Of a DNA stretch of 64,000 nt, positions 52,928 through 61,575 are shown in pieces. Made by a program: the position numbers and the translations under genes. A model generated the notes under the pieces. It was not told the origin of the DNA, did not search any database, and saw nothing but the letters and a program-made list of their open reading frames with translations. Position 1 is the stretch's first letter. Every line of letters begins with the position of its first letter. This DNA comes from Dyella lipolytica (lineage in GTDB: Bacteria > Pseudomonadota > Gammaproteobacteria > Xanthomonadales > Rhodanobacteraceae), in assembly GCF_030160075.1 (NCBI RefSeq), contig NZ_BSNQ01000003.1, forward strand, positions 1,858,328 to 1,922,327. The letters run 5' to 3'.

Positions 52928-53305
52928 CTAACCTAACCAGCGCGGCCCCAGAATCAGCCCCCAGCAAAGCGCCACCAGCACCAACAACAGAAACACCGCC
53001 GCCGAGCCCATGTCCTTGGCCCGACCCGCCAGTTCGTGAAATTCCGGGCTGACCTTGTCGACCACCGCCTCGATGGCCGAATTGAGCAGCTCCACCGATA
53101 GCACCAAGATCACTGGGAACACCAGGGCGATCTTCTCCAGCGCACCGTGTCCCACCCACAGTCCGACAGGCACCAGGACCACGGTGAGCATGGCTTCCAG
53201 CCGAAACGAGGCTTCGTGGCGCCAGCCGGCGCGCAACCCGTTCATCGACCAGCGAAAAGCGCGCCAGAGCTGGCGCGGATCGCCACGGAAGCCGTTACCG
53301 GGCAT
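52928..53305 (-). CDS. dgkA: Diacylglycerol kinase (prokaryotic DgkA)
   Basis: 125 aa from the ATG at 53305 (MPGNGFRGD), the normal DgkA size. Three membrane helices and the active-site segment VELLNSAIEAVVDKVSPEFHELAGRAKDMGSAAV. It recycles diacylglycerol from envelope glucan synthesis into phosphatidate. The upstream open frame to 53461 is not supported by family length. Confidence 0.95.
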   Translation of the reverse strand: MPGNGFRGDPRQLWRAFRWSMNGLRAGWRHEASFRLEAMLTVVLVPVGLWVGHGALEKIALVFPVILVLSVELLNSAIEAVVDKVSPEFHELAGRAKDMGSAAVFLLLVLVALCWGLILGPRWLG

Positions 53306-53557
53306 GGCTGGAACTGCTTGCCAATGAGGGAGATACGGCTTTTTTCGGCATGGCGGGCAGCACTCCCAGGCAGCGGGCAACAGGCGCGCAATGATGCCAC
53401 AAGCCGCCGCCGTCACCCTGGCGCCGCAGGATTTTGCTTGCCGCAATGCAACTTCAAGCAAATGACGGATGCGTTACCCTTCGATGAATGTGCCCTGTCC
53501 AAGGGCTGCAAGAACGGGTCGCTCGCGACCTTGCAATAGACGTGCACGGAATACTTC
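53306..53557. other. Divergent spacer dgkA / POT transporter
   Basis: About 250 bases carrying the promoters of the two divergent genes. I saw no convincing palindrome, RNA gene or further ORF. Confidence 0.4.
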
Positions 53558-55108
53558 ATGGCAACTCAAACTCGCCCCGTTTCACAAACCCGCTCGTTCA
53601 GCACGGTCTTCCTGATCGAGATGTGGGAGCGCTTCGGCTTCTACGGCATGCAGGTGTTGATGGTCACCTTCATGATGAAGAAGCTCGGCTTCGTCGACAC
53701 CAAGGCCAACCTGGTGTGGGGCGCCGCCGCTGCGCTGATCTACGCCACGCCGGCGATCGGCGGCTGGGTGGGCGACAAACTGATCGGCACGCGCCGCACG
53801 ATGCTGATGGGCGCGGTGATACTGGCCGTCGGCTACGCGATGCTCTGGGTGCCTTCCGACACGGCCTTTATGACCTACGGCGCGCTGGGCGTGATCATCG
53901 TCGGCAACGGTTTCTTCAAGGCGAACTCCGGCAACCTTGTACGCAAGATCTACGATGGCGAAGACACGAAGATCGATAGCGCCTTCACCATCTACTACAT
54001 GGCGGTGAACATCGGCTCGATGATCTCGATGACGCTGACGCCGTGGATCCGCGACTACATCGGCGGAAAGTACGGCGACTCGATGGGCTGGCACACCGCG
54101 TTCGGCGTCTGCTCCATCGGCCTGATCCTCGGCCTGATCAACTACTCGCTGATGAGCCGCACACTCGCGCATATCGGCTCTCCGACGGACAGCAAACGCG
54201 TCGACAAGGGACGTCTGGCGCTAGTACTGCTTGCTGCGCTCGGCATGGTGTTCGTTTCGATGTTCATCCTGCAGAGCGAGACCGTCGCCAAATGGTGCGT
54301 GTATATCGCCGGCGCGGTGATCCTCGGCATCTTCATTCACATGATTCGCACCAGCCATTCCAGCGAGCGAGCGGGCTTGAGCGCCGCACTGGTGTTGGTG
54401 GTGCAAACCATTTTCTTCTTCATCTTCTATCAGCAGATGTCCACCTCGCTGAATCTGTTCGCGCAGAAGAACGTGGACCTGTCGTTCAACATCTTCGGCT
54501 TCCACCTGTTCACTTGGATCCCGGAGCAGTATCAGAACCTCAATTCGATCTGGATCGTGCTGCTTAGCCCGGTGCTGGTGCTCATCTACAACTCGTTGGG
54601 AAGGGTCGGCAAGGATCCGTCGGTAGCCGCCAAGTTCGCCTGGGGCTTCGCGGCCGTGGCGATCGGCTTCTTCATCTATGGCGTCGGCGCGAAGTTCGCG
54701 GTGAACGGTCAGGTGTCATCGTGGATCATGGTGTGGGGCTACGGTCTTTATTCACTGGGCGAATTGCTGGTGAGCGGCCTGGGTCTGGCGATGATCGCCC
54801 GTTACGTGCCCGAGCGCATGGGCGGTTTCATGATGGGTGCCTACTACGTTGCGTCGGGTATCTCGCAGTATCTGGGCAGCGTGGTGGCGAATTACGCGCA
54901 TATCCCGGAAGGTCTCAATGACCCGCTGCAGTCACTGACCATTTACACGAGCCTGTTCAATAAGCTCGGTTTCGCCGGTGTAGCCTGCACGCTCGTCGCG
55001 GTCGCCATGCTGCCGCTGATGAACAAATTTTCGACCAGCCACTCGGATGCCGCGATCAACCACGACCCGCTGCCCGCTGTGCGCAGCGAGGAATTCAACA
55101 CGCCTTGA
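53558..55108 (+). CDS. POT/PTR2-family proton-coupled peptide transporter
   Basis: 516 aa with ~14 hydrophobic segments. The signature EMWERFGFYGMQ (ExxERFxxYG) is at ~residues 20-31, and the second PTR2 region GNGFFKANSGNLVRKIYD with FTIYYMAVNIGSMISM follows. Imports di- and tripeptides with protons (DtpA/DtpT relatives). Confidence 0.94.
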   Translation: MATQTRPVSQTRSFSTVFLIEMWERFGFYGMQVLMVTFMMKKLGFVDTKANLVWGAAAALIYATPAIGGWVGDKLIGTRRTMLMGAVILAVGYAMLWVPSDTAFMTYGALGVIIVGNGFFKANSGNLVRKIYDGEDTKIDSAFTIYYMAVNIGSMISMTLTPWIRDYIGGKYGDSMGWHTAFGVCSIGLILGLINYSLMSRTLAHIGSPTDSKRVDKGRLALVLLAALGMVFVSMFILQSETVAKWCVYIAGAVILGIFIHMIRTSHSSERAGLSAALVLVVQTIFFFIFYQQMSTSLNLFAQKNVDLSFNIFGFHLFTWIPEQYQNLNSIWIVLLSPVLVLIYNSLGRVGKDPSVAAKFAWGFAAVAIGFFIYGVGAKFAVNGQVSSWIMVWGYGLYSLGELLVSGLGLAMIARYVPERMGGFMMGAYYVASGISQYLGSVVANYAHIPEGLNDPLQSLTIYTSLFNKLGFAGVACTLVAVAMLPLMNKFSTSHSDAAINHDPLPAVRSEEFNTP

Positions 55109-55115
55109 TCATCAT

Positions 55116-55144
55116 GCGATCCGCCGTCATACACGGCGGATCGC
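55116..55144 (+). terminator. Hairpin between the POT gene and regB-like gene
   Basis: 12-bp perfect stem GCGATCCGCCGT / ACGGCGGATCGC with a 5-base loop, 7 bases after the transporter stop. Lacks a U-tract. Confidence 0.6.
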
Positions 55145-55162
55145 AACCACATTCGGCCGGCC

Positions 55163-56440
55163 ATGCCGCACCGCCAACTCAAGCAACCTATCGGACCTTT
55201 CGCGCTGACTCGCACCCTTGCGTGGCTGCGTTTGTGCGCTATCGCCGGCCAAAGCATGGCGGTGCTGGTCTGTGCGTGGTGGATGCAGATCAATATCCCG
55301 ACACTGTCACTGCTGCTTGGCATCGATCTGCTTGCGGTATTCGCGGTATTCGCAGCGTGGCGAATCAGCCAGCCGTGGCCGGTACGCGAGTGGGAAACGG
55401 TGTGCCATGTCGCCGCTGATACGCTGGTACTGGGTTACTTGCTGTACTTCACCGGCGGCGCAAGCAACCCCTTTGTCACCTTGCTATTGGTACCTATCGC
55501 ACTAAGTGCCGCCGCCCTATCGGTGCGCGCCGTGCTGGCCGTTGCCAGCATCGCCGGAGCGGCTTACTTCGTTTTGCTGAGCTGGTATGTACCGTTGCCG
55601 ATGAACGAGCGAATGGGCAGCGATCAAGGCTTCTCGTTGCATGTCGCTGGCATGGGCGTGAACTTCGCCATCACGGCGCTGCTACTCGGCTTCTTCATCA
55701 ACCGATTGGCCACCGCTGTACGTATGCAGCAGCTGGAAGTGCAACGCGCCCGTGAACGAGCATTGCGCGACGAAGGCATCCTGGCCATCGCCACGCAGGC
55801 GGCCGGCGCAGCGCACGAACTCAATACGCCCTTGTCGACCATGCGTACTCTGTTACCGGAACTGCGCCGCGAACATGCTGCGGATGCTGCGCTGGACGAA
55901 GATCTCGTGTTGCTGGAAGGCCAGGTCGAACGCTGCCGCACCATCTTGCGCGAGATGGTCGCGTTCGGAAAAGCGCAGTTGTCGCAGCAATCCGAGCGGA
56001 TCGACTTACCATCCTTCATCCACGGCTGCGTAGAACGCTTCCAGCTTCTGCGCCCGGAGGCAGAACTCGAATTGCGCGTGCAGGCGGGCCTCGAAAACAT
56101 CGTGCTGCGTACGCCACCCGGCTTACGCCATGCCCTGCTCAATTTGCTCAACAACGCCGCCGACGCATCGGCCTTGCGCGACTCCCACAGTGTGATGCTG
56201 GAAGTGCGCCGCGAAGGTCACTGGCTGGATTGGATCGTGCGCGATCGCGGCCCCGGCTTTACGCCCTCGGGCGCTCCAGCCGCGATCGGCGAGAGCGGCA
56301 AGCAAAGCGGCCTGGGTATTGGCTTGGCGCTGGCCGAGGCGACCGCCGAGCGATTAGCCGGCGAGTTGATCACCGCCAATACCGAAAACGGCGCAGAAAT
56401 GTGCTTGCGGCTGCCGATAGCAGTGATCGCTGAAGACTAG
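55163..56440 (+). CDS. regB: RegB/PrrB-type redox-sensing histidine kinase
   Basis: 425 aa. Six hydrophobic segments (~25-175) containing GGASNPF (98-104), which matches the GGxxNPF quinone-binding motif of RegB. The H-box is GAAHELNTPLSTM with His218. Cys258 in VERCRTIL sits where RegB has its redox-active cysteine. The HATPase domain is complete (NLLNNAADASA, VRDRGPGF, GLGIGLALAEATAERLAG). In phototrophs RegB signals respiratory quinone redox state. Followed by a RegA-like regulator after 59 bases. Confidence 0.9.
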   Translation: MPHRQLKQPIGPFALTRTLAWLRLCAIAGQSMAVLVCAWWMQINIPTLSLLLGIDLLAVFAVFAAWRISQPWPVREWETVCHVAADTLVLGYLLYFTGGASNPFVTLLLVPIALSAAALSVRAVLAVASIAGAAYFVLLSWYVPLPMNERMGSDQGFSLHVAGMGVNFAITALLLGFFINRLATAVRMQQLEVQRARERALRDEGILAIATQAAGAAHELNTPLSTMRTLLPELRREHAADAALDEDLVLLEGQVERCRTILREMVAFGKAQLSQQSERIDLPSFIHGCVERFQLLRPEAELELRVQAGLENIVLRTPPGLRHALLNLLNNAADASALRDSHSVMLEVRREGHWLDWIVRDRGPGFTPSGAPAAIGESGKQSGLGIGLALAEATAERLAGELITANTENGAEMCLRLPIAVIAED

Positions 56441-56499
56441 GTGAGCGTTCGGTCTGCGTATCCGGCAAAATAGGCCTGCAGATACGTCAGGAAGTACCC

Positions 56500-57087
56500 A
56501 TGATTCACCCGAACCAAGCAAGCAGCATCCGTCCGCTGTTGATCGTGGACGACGATGCCACCTTCGTGCGCGTACTCAGCAGGGCACTGACATCACGCGG
56601 TTTCGAAGTACTCAGCGCCAGCGATGCCGACGAAGCCCGCGCACTGACACTACGCCATCAACCACGCCATTGCGTACTCGACCTCAAGCTGGGGGACGAA
56701 AACGGATTGCGACTGATACCCGAACTGCACGAACTCGTTCCGGATATGCGCATTCTGCTGCTCACGGGTTACGCATCGATCGCCACCGCTGTCGAAGCCA
56801 TCAAGCGCGGCGCGCACGATTACCTGTCCAAGCCGGTCGACGCGGATGCTGTCGTCCGCGCATTGCTTGACGGCGATACCGCACCACAAGGCGATGACGA
56901 TGTGATGGACGCACCCGAGGCGCCGCTTGCACTGCGTCGCCTGGAATGGGAACACATCCAGCGCGTACTCACCGAATGCGACGGCAACATCTCAGAGACG
57001 GCACGCCGACTCGGCATGCATCGCCGCACGCTGCAGCGCAAATTGAGCAAGCATCCGGTGCGCGAAAGGCCAACAAACGAGGGTTAG
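56500..57087 (+). CDS. regA: RegA/PrrA-type response regulator with Fis-type HTH
   Basis: 195 aa. Receiver with IVDDD (15-19), phospho-acceptor Asp61 (CVLDLKLGDENGL), Thr in LLLTGYASIATAVEAIKRGAHDYLSKPVD, then a linker with acidic and proline residues and a C-terminal Fis-type HTH (HIQRVLTECDGNISETARRLGMHRRTLQRKLSK), nearly the RegA signature. With the upstream kinase it should control respiratory or redox genes. Confidence 0.92.
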   Translation: MIHPNQASSIRPLLIVDDDATFVRVLSRALTSRGFEVLSASDADEARALTLRHQPRHCVLDLKLGDENGLRLIPELHELVPDMRILLLTGYASIATAVEAIKRGAHDYLSKPVDADAVVRALLDGDTAPQGDDDVMDAPEAPLALRRLEWEHIQRVLTECDGNISETARRLGMHRRTLQRKLSKHPVRERPTNEG

Positions 57088-57117
57088 AAATCTGCGTTGC
57101 TGATCGTGCAGCACCCA

Positions 57118-58170
57118 CTACTCCGATGAGATTGGAGAGGGTGTCGACGAAGGCGCTGCTGGCGGATGATTCGAGGGGTCTGTCTCATCGTCATAGATGG
57201 CGACATGCGGCACGCCGTCGGCACCGATCCAACCACGGAACATGCCTTCGGTGTTGTAGGGCATGGCGATGTTGCCGTGGGTATCCAGCGCAATCGCACC
57301 ACCGTTGCCGCCCATGGATGGAATTTCCTGATTGATGACCTCGGCGGCCGCACGTTGCAGCGGCTCGCCCAGCAATGACACCCTCATGCAAATCTCATGA
57401 GCGGCCACCGTGCGCATGTAGAACTCGCCCCAGCCGGTACCCGAAACAGCGCACTGGGCGTTTGCGTAGGTGCCAGCGCCGATGATCGGGGAGTCGCCGA
57501 CGCGCCCCCAACGCTTGTCGGTCATACCTCCGGTCGAGGTACCGGCAGCGAGATGTCCTTCGGTATCCAGTGCTACCGCGCCGACGGTACCGAAATGCTT
57601 AGCGGTCTCGAGATCCGCATGGGGTTGCTTTCCGGCATCCTCTTTCAATGCCTTCTGCAACTGCTGCCAGCGCTCCTCGGTGCGGAAATACGAAGGGTCA
57701 ACCAAGGTGATGCCCTGCTCCTTGGCAAACGCCTCCGCGCCATCGCCGACCAACATCACGTGCGGCGAATGTTCCATCACCGCACGTGCCAACAGGATCG
57801 GATTCTTAACGCGATGCACACCCGCCACCGCGCCCGCGCGCAGCGTGTCGCCATCCATGATCGCGGCATCCAGCTCGTTCTTGCCGTCATGGGTGAATAC
57901 CGAACCCTTGCCGGCATTGAAATCGGAATCGTCCTCCAGCACGCTCAGCGCCGTCGCTACGGCGTCGATGGCGGGCTTGCCGGCCTTGAGTTGCGCGTAG
58001 CCGTCCTCCAGCGCCTTGGTCATCGCCGCGCGCACGGCCTTTTCCTTGGTCGGATTCATGTCGCGCTTCACGACGCCGGCACCACCATGGATCACCAGGA
58101 CTGGCGTGGTCGCGTGGCTCATGAAGGCCATGCCCAAACCGGCTACTGCAACAAACAGGTGGCGATTCAT
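57118..58170 (-). CDS. iaaA: Secreted isoaspartyl peptidase / L-asparaginase (Ntn hydrolase)
   Basis: 350 aa from the ATG at 58170 (GGGAGAG upstream). A signal peptide (~1-20) precedes VLVIHGGAG. The autocatalytic cleavage site is HFG|TVGAVALD with nucleophile Thr195, followed by GHLAAGTSTGGMTDKRWGRVGDSPIIGAGTYAN. It cleaves beta-aspartyl peptides and asparagine. The mature protein should be periplasmic alpha and beta chains. The last ~20 residues are a Pro/Ser-rich tail. Confidence 0.94.
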   Translation of the reverse strand: MNRHLFVAVAGLGMAFMSHATTPVLVIHGGAGVVKRDMNPTKEKAVRAAMTKALEDGYAQLKAGKPAIDAVATALSVLEDDSDFNAGKGSVFTHDGKNELDAAIMDGDTLRAGAVAGVHRVKNPILLARAVMEHSPHVMLVGDGAEAFAKEQGITLVDPSYFRTEERWQQLQKALKEDAGKQPHADLETAKHFGTVGAVALDTEGHLAAGTSTGGMTDKRWGRVGDSPIIGAGTYANAQCAVSGTGWGEFYMRTVAAHEICMRVSLLGEPLQRAAAEVINQEIPSMGGNGGAIALDTHGNIAMPYNTEGMFRGWIGADGVPHVAIYDDETDPSNHPPAAPSSTPSPISSE

Positions 58171-58261
58171 CCCATCACTCTCCCAATAGTGATGCCGTGA
58201 TGGGATGAGTATAACTAGCCATACCCAGGCGGGCGGACAACACTCTGCGACCTTCGTACTA

Positions 58262-58275
58262 GGTGACCGGTCACC
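58262..58275. promoter_or_regulatory. Perfect 14-bp palindrome upstream of the CoA-transferase gene
   Basis: GGTGACCGGTCACC lies 47 bases before the CoA-transferase ATG in the divergent spacer with iaaA. Its size and symmetry suit an operator for a dimeric regulator; the regulator is not adjacent. Confidence 0.5.
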
Positions 58276-58322
58276 GATCCGTCGTATCCTAGGCAGCTGT
58301 CTCCCCGTATGAAGGCACCCCC

Positions 58323-59678
58323 ATGGACAAGGTTTATGCAAGCGCGGCACAGGCTCTGGACGGCCTGCTGTTCGATGACATGACCATCGCGGCAGGCGGC
58401 TTCGGCCTGTGCGGCATTCCCGAGAACCTGATCGGCGCGCTGCTCGCCGCAGGCACCAAGGGTTTGACCATTGTTGGCAACAACGCTGGTGTCGACGATT
58501 TCGGCATGGGTCCGTTGCTGAAGACGCGTCAGGTCAAGTGCGTCTATGCCTCCTACGTGGGCGAGAACAAGGAATTCGAGCGTCAGGTGCTGGCCGGTGA
58601 GTTGGAATTGCATCTGGTACCGCAAGGTACGCTGGCCGAAAAGCTGCGCGCCGGCGGCGCAGGCATCCCTGGTTTCTACACACGCACGGCTTTTGGCACC
58701 AAGCTAGCCGAGGGCAAGGAAACCAAGCGTTTCGGCGACAAGGAATACGTGTTGGAAGAAGCCATTCACGCCGACGTTTCGATCGTAAAGGCATGGAAGG
58801 GCGACAAGCTCGGCAACCTGGTGTTCCGCAAAACCGCACGCAATTTCAACCCGATGATTGCCACTTGCGGCAAGGTCTGCGTCGCTGAAGTGGAAGAGTT
58901 GGTCGACGTAGGCCAACTGGCACCGGATCAGATCCATGTCCCGGGCATCTATGTGGACCGCATCATTCAGGGCGTGAAATACGAGAAGCGCATCGAGTTC
59001 CGCACGGTGGCCGGCGCCAACACCGGCAAGGAAAGCCCGATCCGCATCGCCATGGCCCAGCGCGCGGCGAAAGAGCTGCGCGACGGTTTCTATGTGAACC
59101 TCGGCATCGGCATCCCGACGTTGGTGGCAAATTACATTCCCGCGAACATCGACGTGACGCTGCAGTCGGAAAACGGCCTGCTCGGCATCGGTCCGTTTCC
59201 GGACGACGCCCATGTCGATCCCGACCTGATCAACGCCGGCAAGCAGACGATCACCACCCTGCCCGGCTCCAGTTTCTTTTCCAGCGCCGAATCGTTCGCG
59301 ATGATCCGCGGTGGCCATATCGACCTGTCGATTCTCGGCGGCCTGGAAGTGTCGTGCACGGGCGATCTGGCGAACTGGATGGTGCCCGGCAAGATGGTGA
59401 AAGGCCCCGGTGGCGCGATGGATCTGGTCAGCGGCGTAAAGCGCGTGGTGGTGCTGATGGAACACACGGCCAAAGACGGCTCGCCCAAGATCAAGAACCA
59501 GTGCGATCTACCGCTCACCGGCAAACAAGTCGTGGATCTGATCATCACCGACCTGTGCGTGTTCGAGGTAGAGAAAGGCAAGGGCCTGACGCTGATCGAA
59601 CTGCAGGAAGGCGTAACGGTGGATGATGTGAAGGCGAAGACGGGTTGCGCATTCGCGGTTCATCCGTCGCTGCATTGA
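58323..59678 (+). CDS. Succinyl-CoA:3-ketoacid CoA-transferase, A and B subunits fused
   Basis: 451 aa. Residues 1-~232 are the whole A subunit ([71 protein letters not shown]). After a short linker, ~240-451 is the whole B subunit ([20 protein letters not shown] and the catalytic Glu283 in [13 protein letters not shown]). In most bacteria these are two genes (scoA, scoB); the fusion mimics the mitochondrial enzyme. It activates acetoacetate with succinyl-CoA. Confidence 0.94.
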   Translation: MDKVYASAAQALDGLLFDDMTIAAGGFGLCGIPENLIGALLAAGTKGLTIVGNNAGVDDFGMGPLLKTRQVKCVYASYVGENKEFERQVLAGELELHLVPQGTLAEKLRAGGAGIPGFYTRTAFGTKLAEGKETKRFGDKEYVLEEAIHADVSIVKAWKGDKLGNLVFRKTARNFNPMIATCGKVCVAEVEELVDVGQLAPDQIHVPGIYVDRIIQGVKYEKRIEFRTVAGANTGKESPIRIAMAQRAAKELRDGFYVNLGIGIPTLVANYIPANIDVTLQSENGLLGIGPFPDDAHVDPDLINAGKQTITTLPGSSFFSSAESFAMIRGGHIDLSILGGLEVSCTGDLANWMVPGKMVKGPGGAMDLVSGVKRVVVLMEHTAKDGSPKIKNQCDLPLTGKQVVDLIITDLCVFEVEKGKGLTLIELQEGVTVDDVKAKTGCAFAVHPSLH

Positions 59679-59736
59679 TACGGCTGAAAATCCGCCATGG
59701 GTTGGGGTGAGCGCAGCTAACCCCAACTCAGCCTGT

Positions 59737-60720
59737 CTAAGACACGGGCAACGGTCGCGGAAAACGAATTTCCGCCACATACCGGCTTCCGCCTTGCACA
59801 TGCAAATTCAGCGGCCACGCAAAACGCTCGCTGATTCGCCGCGCGATGGCGTATTCGAACCCCTGCTGCCCGGGCGCAAGAGGATCGTGGTCCATGCCTG
59901 CGGTAGCGCTAACGCTAACCACCCCAGGTAGCACGCTCACCAGCACGGTGCCCTGTCCGGTGTACTGACTGGCATGACGGATCAGTTGCCAGCACAGCAC
60001 CGCGAATACGCGCGGTGATCCGTGCAAAGCGAACGTCGCGGGCTCTTCGAATTTCAATTCGATCGGATGGCCGTGCAGCATCTCGCGCGCATCGACAAGT
60101 TCCTCGCGCAGCACGTCATTCACTACGAAATCCTCTTCGCCCTGGCCGTTATCGGCCTCGCGCGCCAGGATCAGCAGCGCTTCGACCAGCGCTTCCATCT
60201 CGCGTGTCGCGCGCCGGATGCGCTGTACGGAGCGTTGCCCGAATTCGCTGAGCGCCGATTCATCGGCGAGCATGTCAGTCGACATTTTGATCACGGTGAG
60301 CGGACTGCGCAGTTCGTGACTGGCATCGCGGGTGAAGTGGCGTTCGCGCTCGTTGTAACCGGCAATGCGGTTGGCAAAGGCGTGGAATCCGCGCGTCAGC
60401 GCCGCCACATCCGCATCGGTTCGACGCGATAGCCGATCGGGCTGCAAGACGTCCAGGCCACCTTGCCGCTCGTCCCAGCTGCCGACTAGCTGCGCAAGCA
60501 CACTCACCGGCCGCCACACCCGTTGCGCCGCCAACCACGACAGTGCGCTGACGATCACGATCAGCAGCAGCACCGCCCACACCGGTGCGACGTTGTAGTA
60601 ACCCATCAGGCACGCAACCACCACCGCCACGAGCTGCATGCCGAAAATCAGCATCAACCGGCGTTGAAAGCCACCGCGCGCAAGCGCAGCGCGTGGGTGG
60701 GGCGCTCCTCTCGGGGTCAT
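59737..60720 (-). CDS. Sensor histidine kinase with degenerate ATP-binding domain
   Basis: 327 aa. Two membrane helices close together (~22-41 and 47-66) leave almost no periplasmic loop. A HAMP-like linker and the HisKA box ERHFTRDASHELRSPLTVIK (His135) follow. The HATPase domain is eroded. The N-box reads QLIRHASQYT (expected NLLxNAxxYT, so the Mg-ATP Asn is His249). The DxGxG box is replaced by VSATAGMDHDP, and the GxGxG lid by GQQGFEYAIARRISERF. It may be a phosphatase or signal-relay pseudokinase. It lies 24 bases behind its response regulator. Confidence 0.87.
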   Translation of the reverse strand: MTPRGAPHPRAALARGGFQRRLMLIFGMQLVAVVVACLMGYYNVAPVWAVLLLIVIVSALSWLAAQRVWRPVSVLAQLVGSWDERQGGLDVLQPDRLSRRTDADVAALTRGFHAFANRIAGYNERERHFTRDASHELRSPLTVIKMSTDMLADESALSEFGQRSVQRIRRATREMEALVEALLILAREADNGQGEEDFVVNDVLREELVDAREMLHGHPIELKFEEPATFALHGSPRVFAVLCWQLIRHASQYTGQGTVLVSVLPGVVSVSATAGMDHDPLAPGQQGFEYAIARRISERFAWPLNLHVQGGSRYVAEIRFPRPLPVS

Positions 60721-60744
60721 GTAGGTAATCGGGCGGTTGGGCGG

Positions 60745-61476
60745 TTAGGCGATATGGCTGGTGGACGTGGTCTCGGCATCGAGATCGGCCAGGCGATAAC
60801 CGGCCGAATGAATGGTGTGCAGCAGGGGCCGGTCGAACGGTTTGTCGATGAGACGTCGCAGGTTGTAAAGGTGAGAGCGCAACGTGTCCGAATCGGGCAA
60901 GGTATCGCCCCAGATTTCGCGCTCGATGTCGCGCCGGCTCACTACGCGCGGCGATTCGCGCATCAGGATCGCCAGCAACTTCAAGCCGATCGGCGAGACG
61001 GTGAGCTCCTGGCCACCACGCGTTAGACGCAAAGTGGCGGTGTCCAACGTCATGTCGCCAACGGTCAGCACCTCGCTGGACACCTGTCGTCGATCGCGAC
61101 GAATCAGCGCACGCAGGCGCGCCTCCAGTTCGCGTACCTCGAACGGTTTCACCAGGTAGTCGTCGGCGCCCGCCTCGAGGCCGACCAGCTTGTCCTCCAG
61201 CGTGTCCCGCGCGGTAAGCATCAGTACGGGTGTGGACTTCTTGGCCTCGCCACGCAGCTTGCGGCACACATCCAGGCCGTCGATGCCAGGCAGCATCAGG
61301 TCCAACACCACGACGTCGTAGCTGTTGGCTACCGCCAGATGCAGTCCGCTGACACCATCCTGAGCAAAATCAACGGAGTAACCTCGGCGCTCCAGAAATT
61401 CGCCAACCATTTCCGCGATCTGGCGATTGTCTTCGACCAGCAGGATCAATCCGGCGTGTTCGTCACGTGAACTCAT
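60745..61476 (-). CDS. OmpR/PhoP-family response regulator
   Basis: 243 aa. Receiver (1-125) with VEDN at 14-17, phospho-acceptor Asp59 (VVLDLMLPGIDGL), Thr in MLTARD and Lys in YLVKPFE. A winged-helix DNA-binding domain follows (~145-230: LTRGGQELTVSPIGLKLLAILMRESPRVVSRRDIEREIWGDTLPDSDTLRSHLYNLRRLIDKPF). All phosphorylation residues are intact, in contrast to the ATPase domain of the partner kinase. Confidence 0.93.
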   Translation of the reverse strand: MSSRDEHAGLILLVEDNRQIAEMVGEFLERRGYSVDFAQDGVSGLHLAVANSYDVVVLDLMLPGIDGLDVCRKLRGEAKKSTPVLMLTARDTLEDKLVGLEAGADDYLVKPFEVRELEARLRALIRRDRRQVSSEVLTVGDMTLDTATLRLTRGGQELTVSPIGLKLLAILMRESPRVVSRRDIEREIWGDTLPDSDTLRSHLYNLRRLIDKPFDRPLLHTIHSAGYRLADLDAETTSTSHIA

Positions 61477-61498
61477 ATCCGCCTTATGCCCCTTTTGT

Positions 61499-61514
61499 CT
61501 TCACATTTGTGAAG
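61499..61514. promoter_or_regulatory. Inverted repeat upstream of the response regulator
   Basis: CTTCACA-TT-TGTGAAG, perfect 7-bp arms, 23 bases before the regulator ATG. Another TGTGAA occurs at 61541-61546, 33 bp from the TGTGAA at 61508-61513. Possibly an autoregulatory site. Confidence 0.45.
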
Positions 61515-61575
61515 GCTAACCGCGGGGATAGTAAGCAGGATGTGAAATCCGCCGGGCAAAACCGTGGAAACGGTC

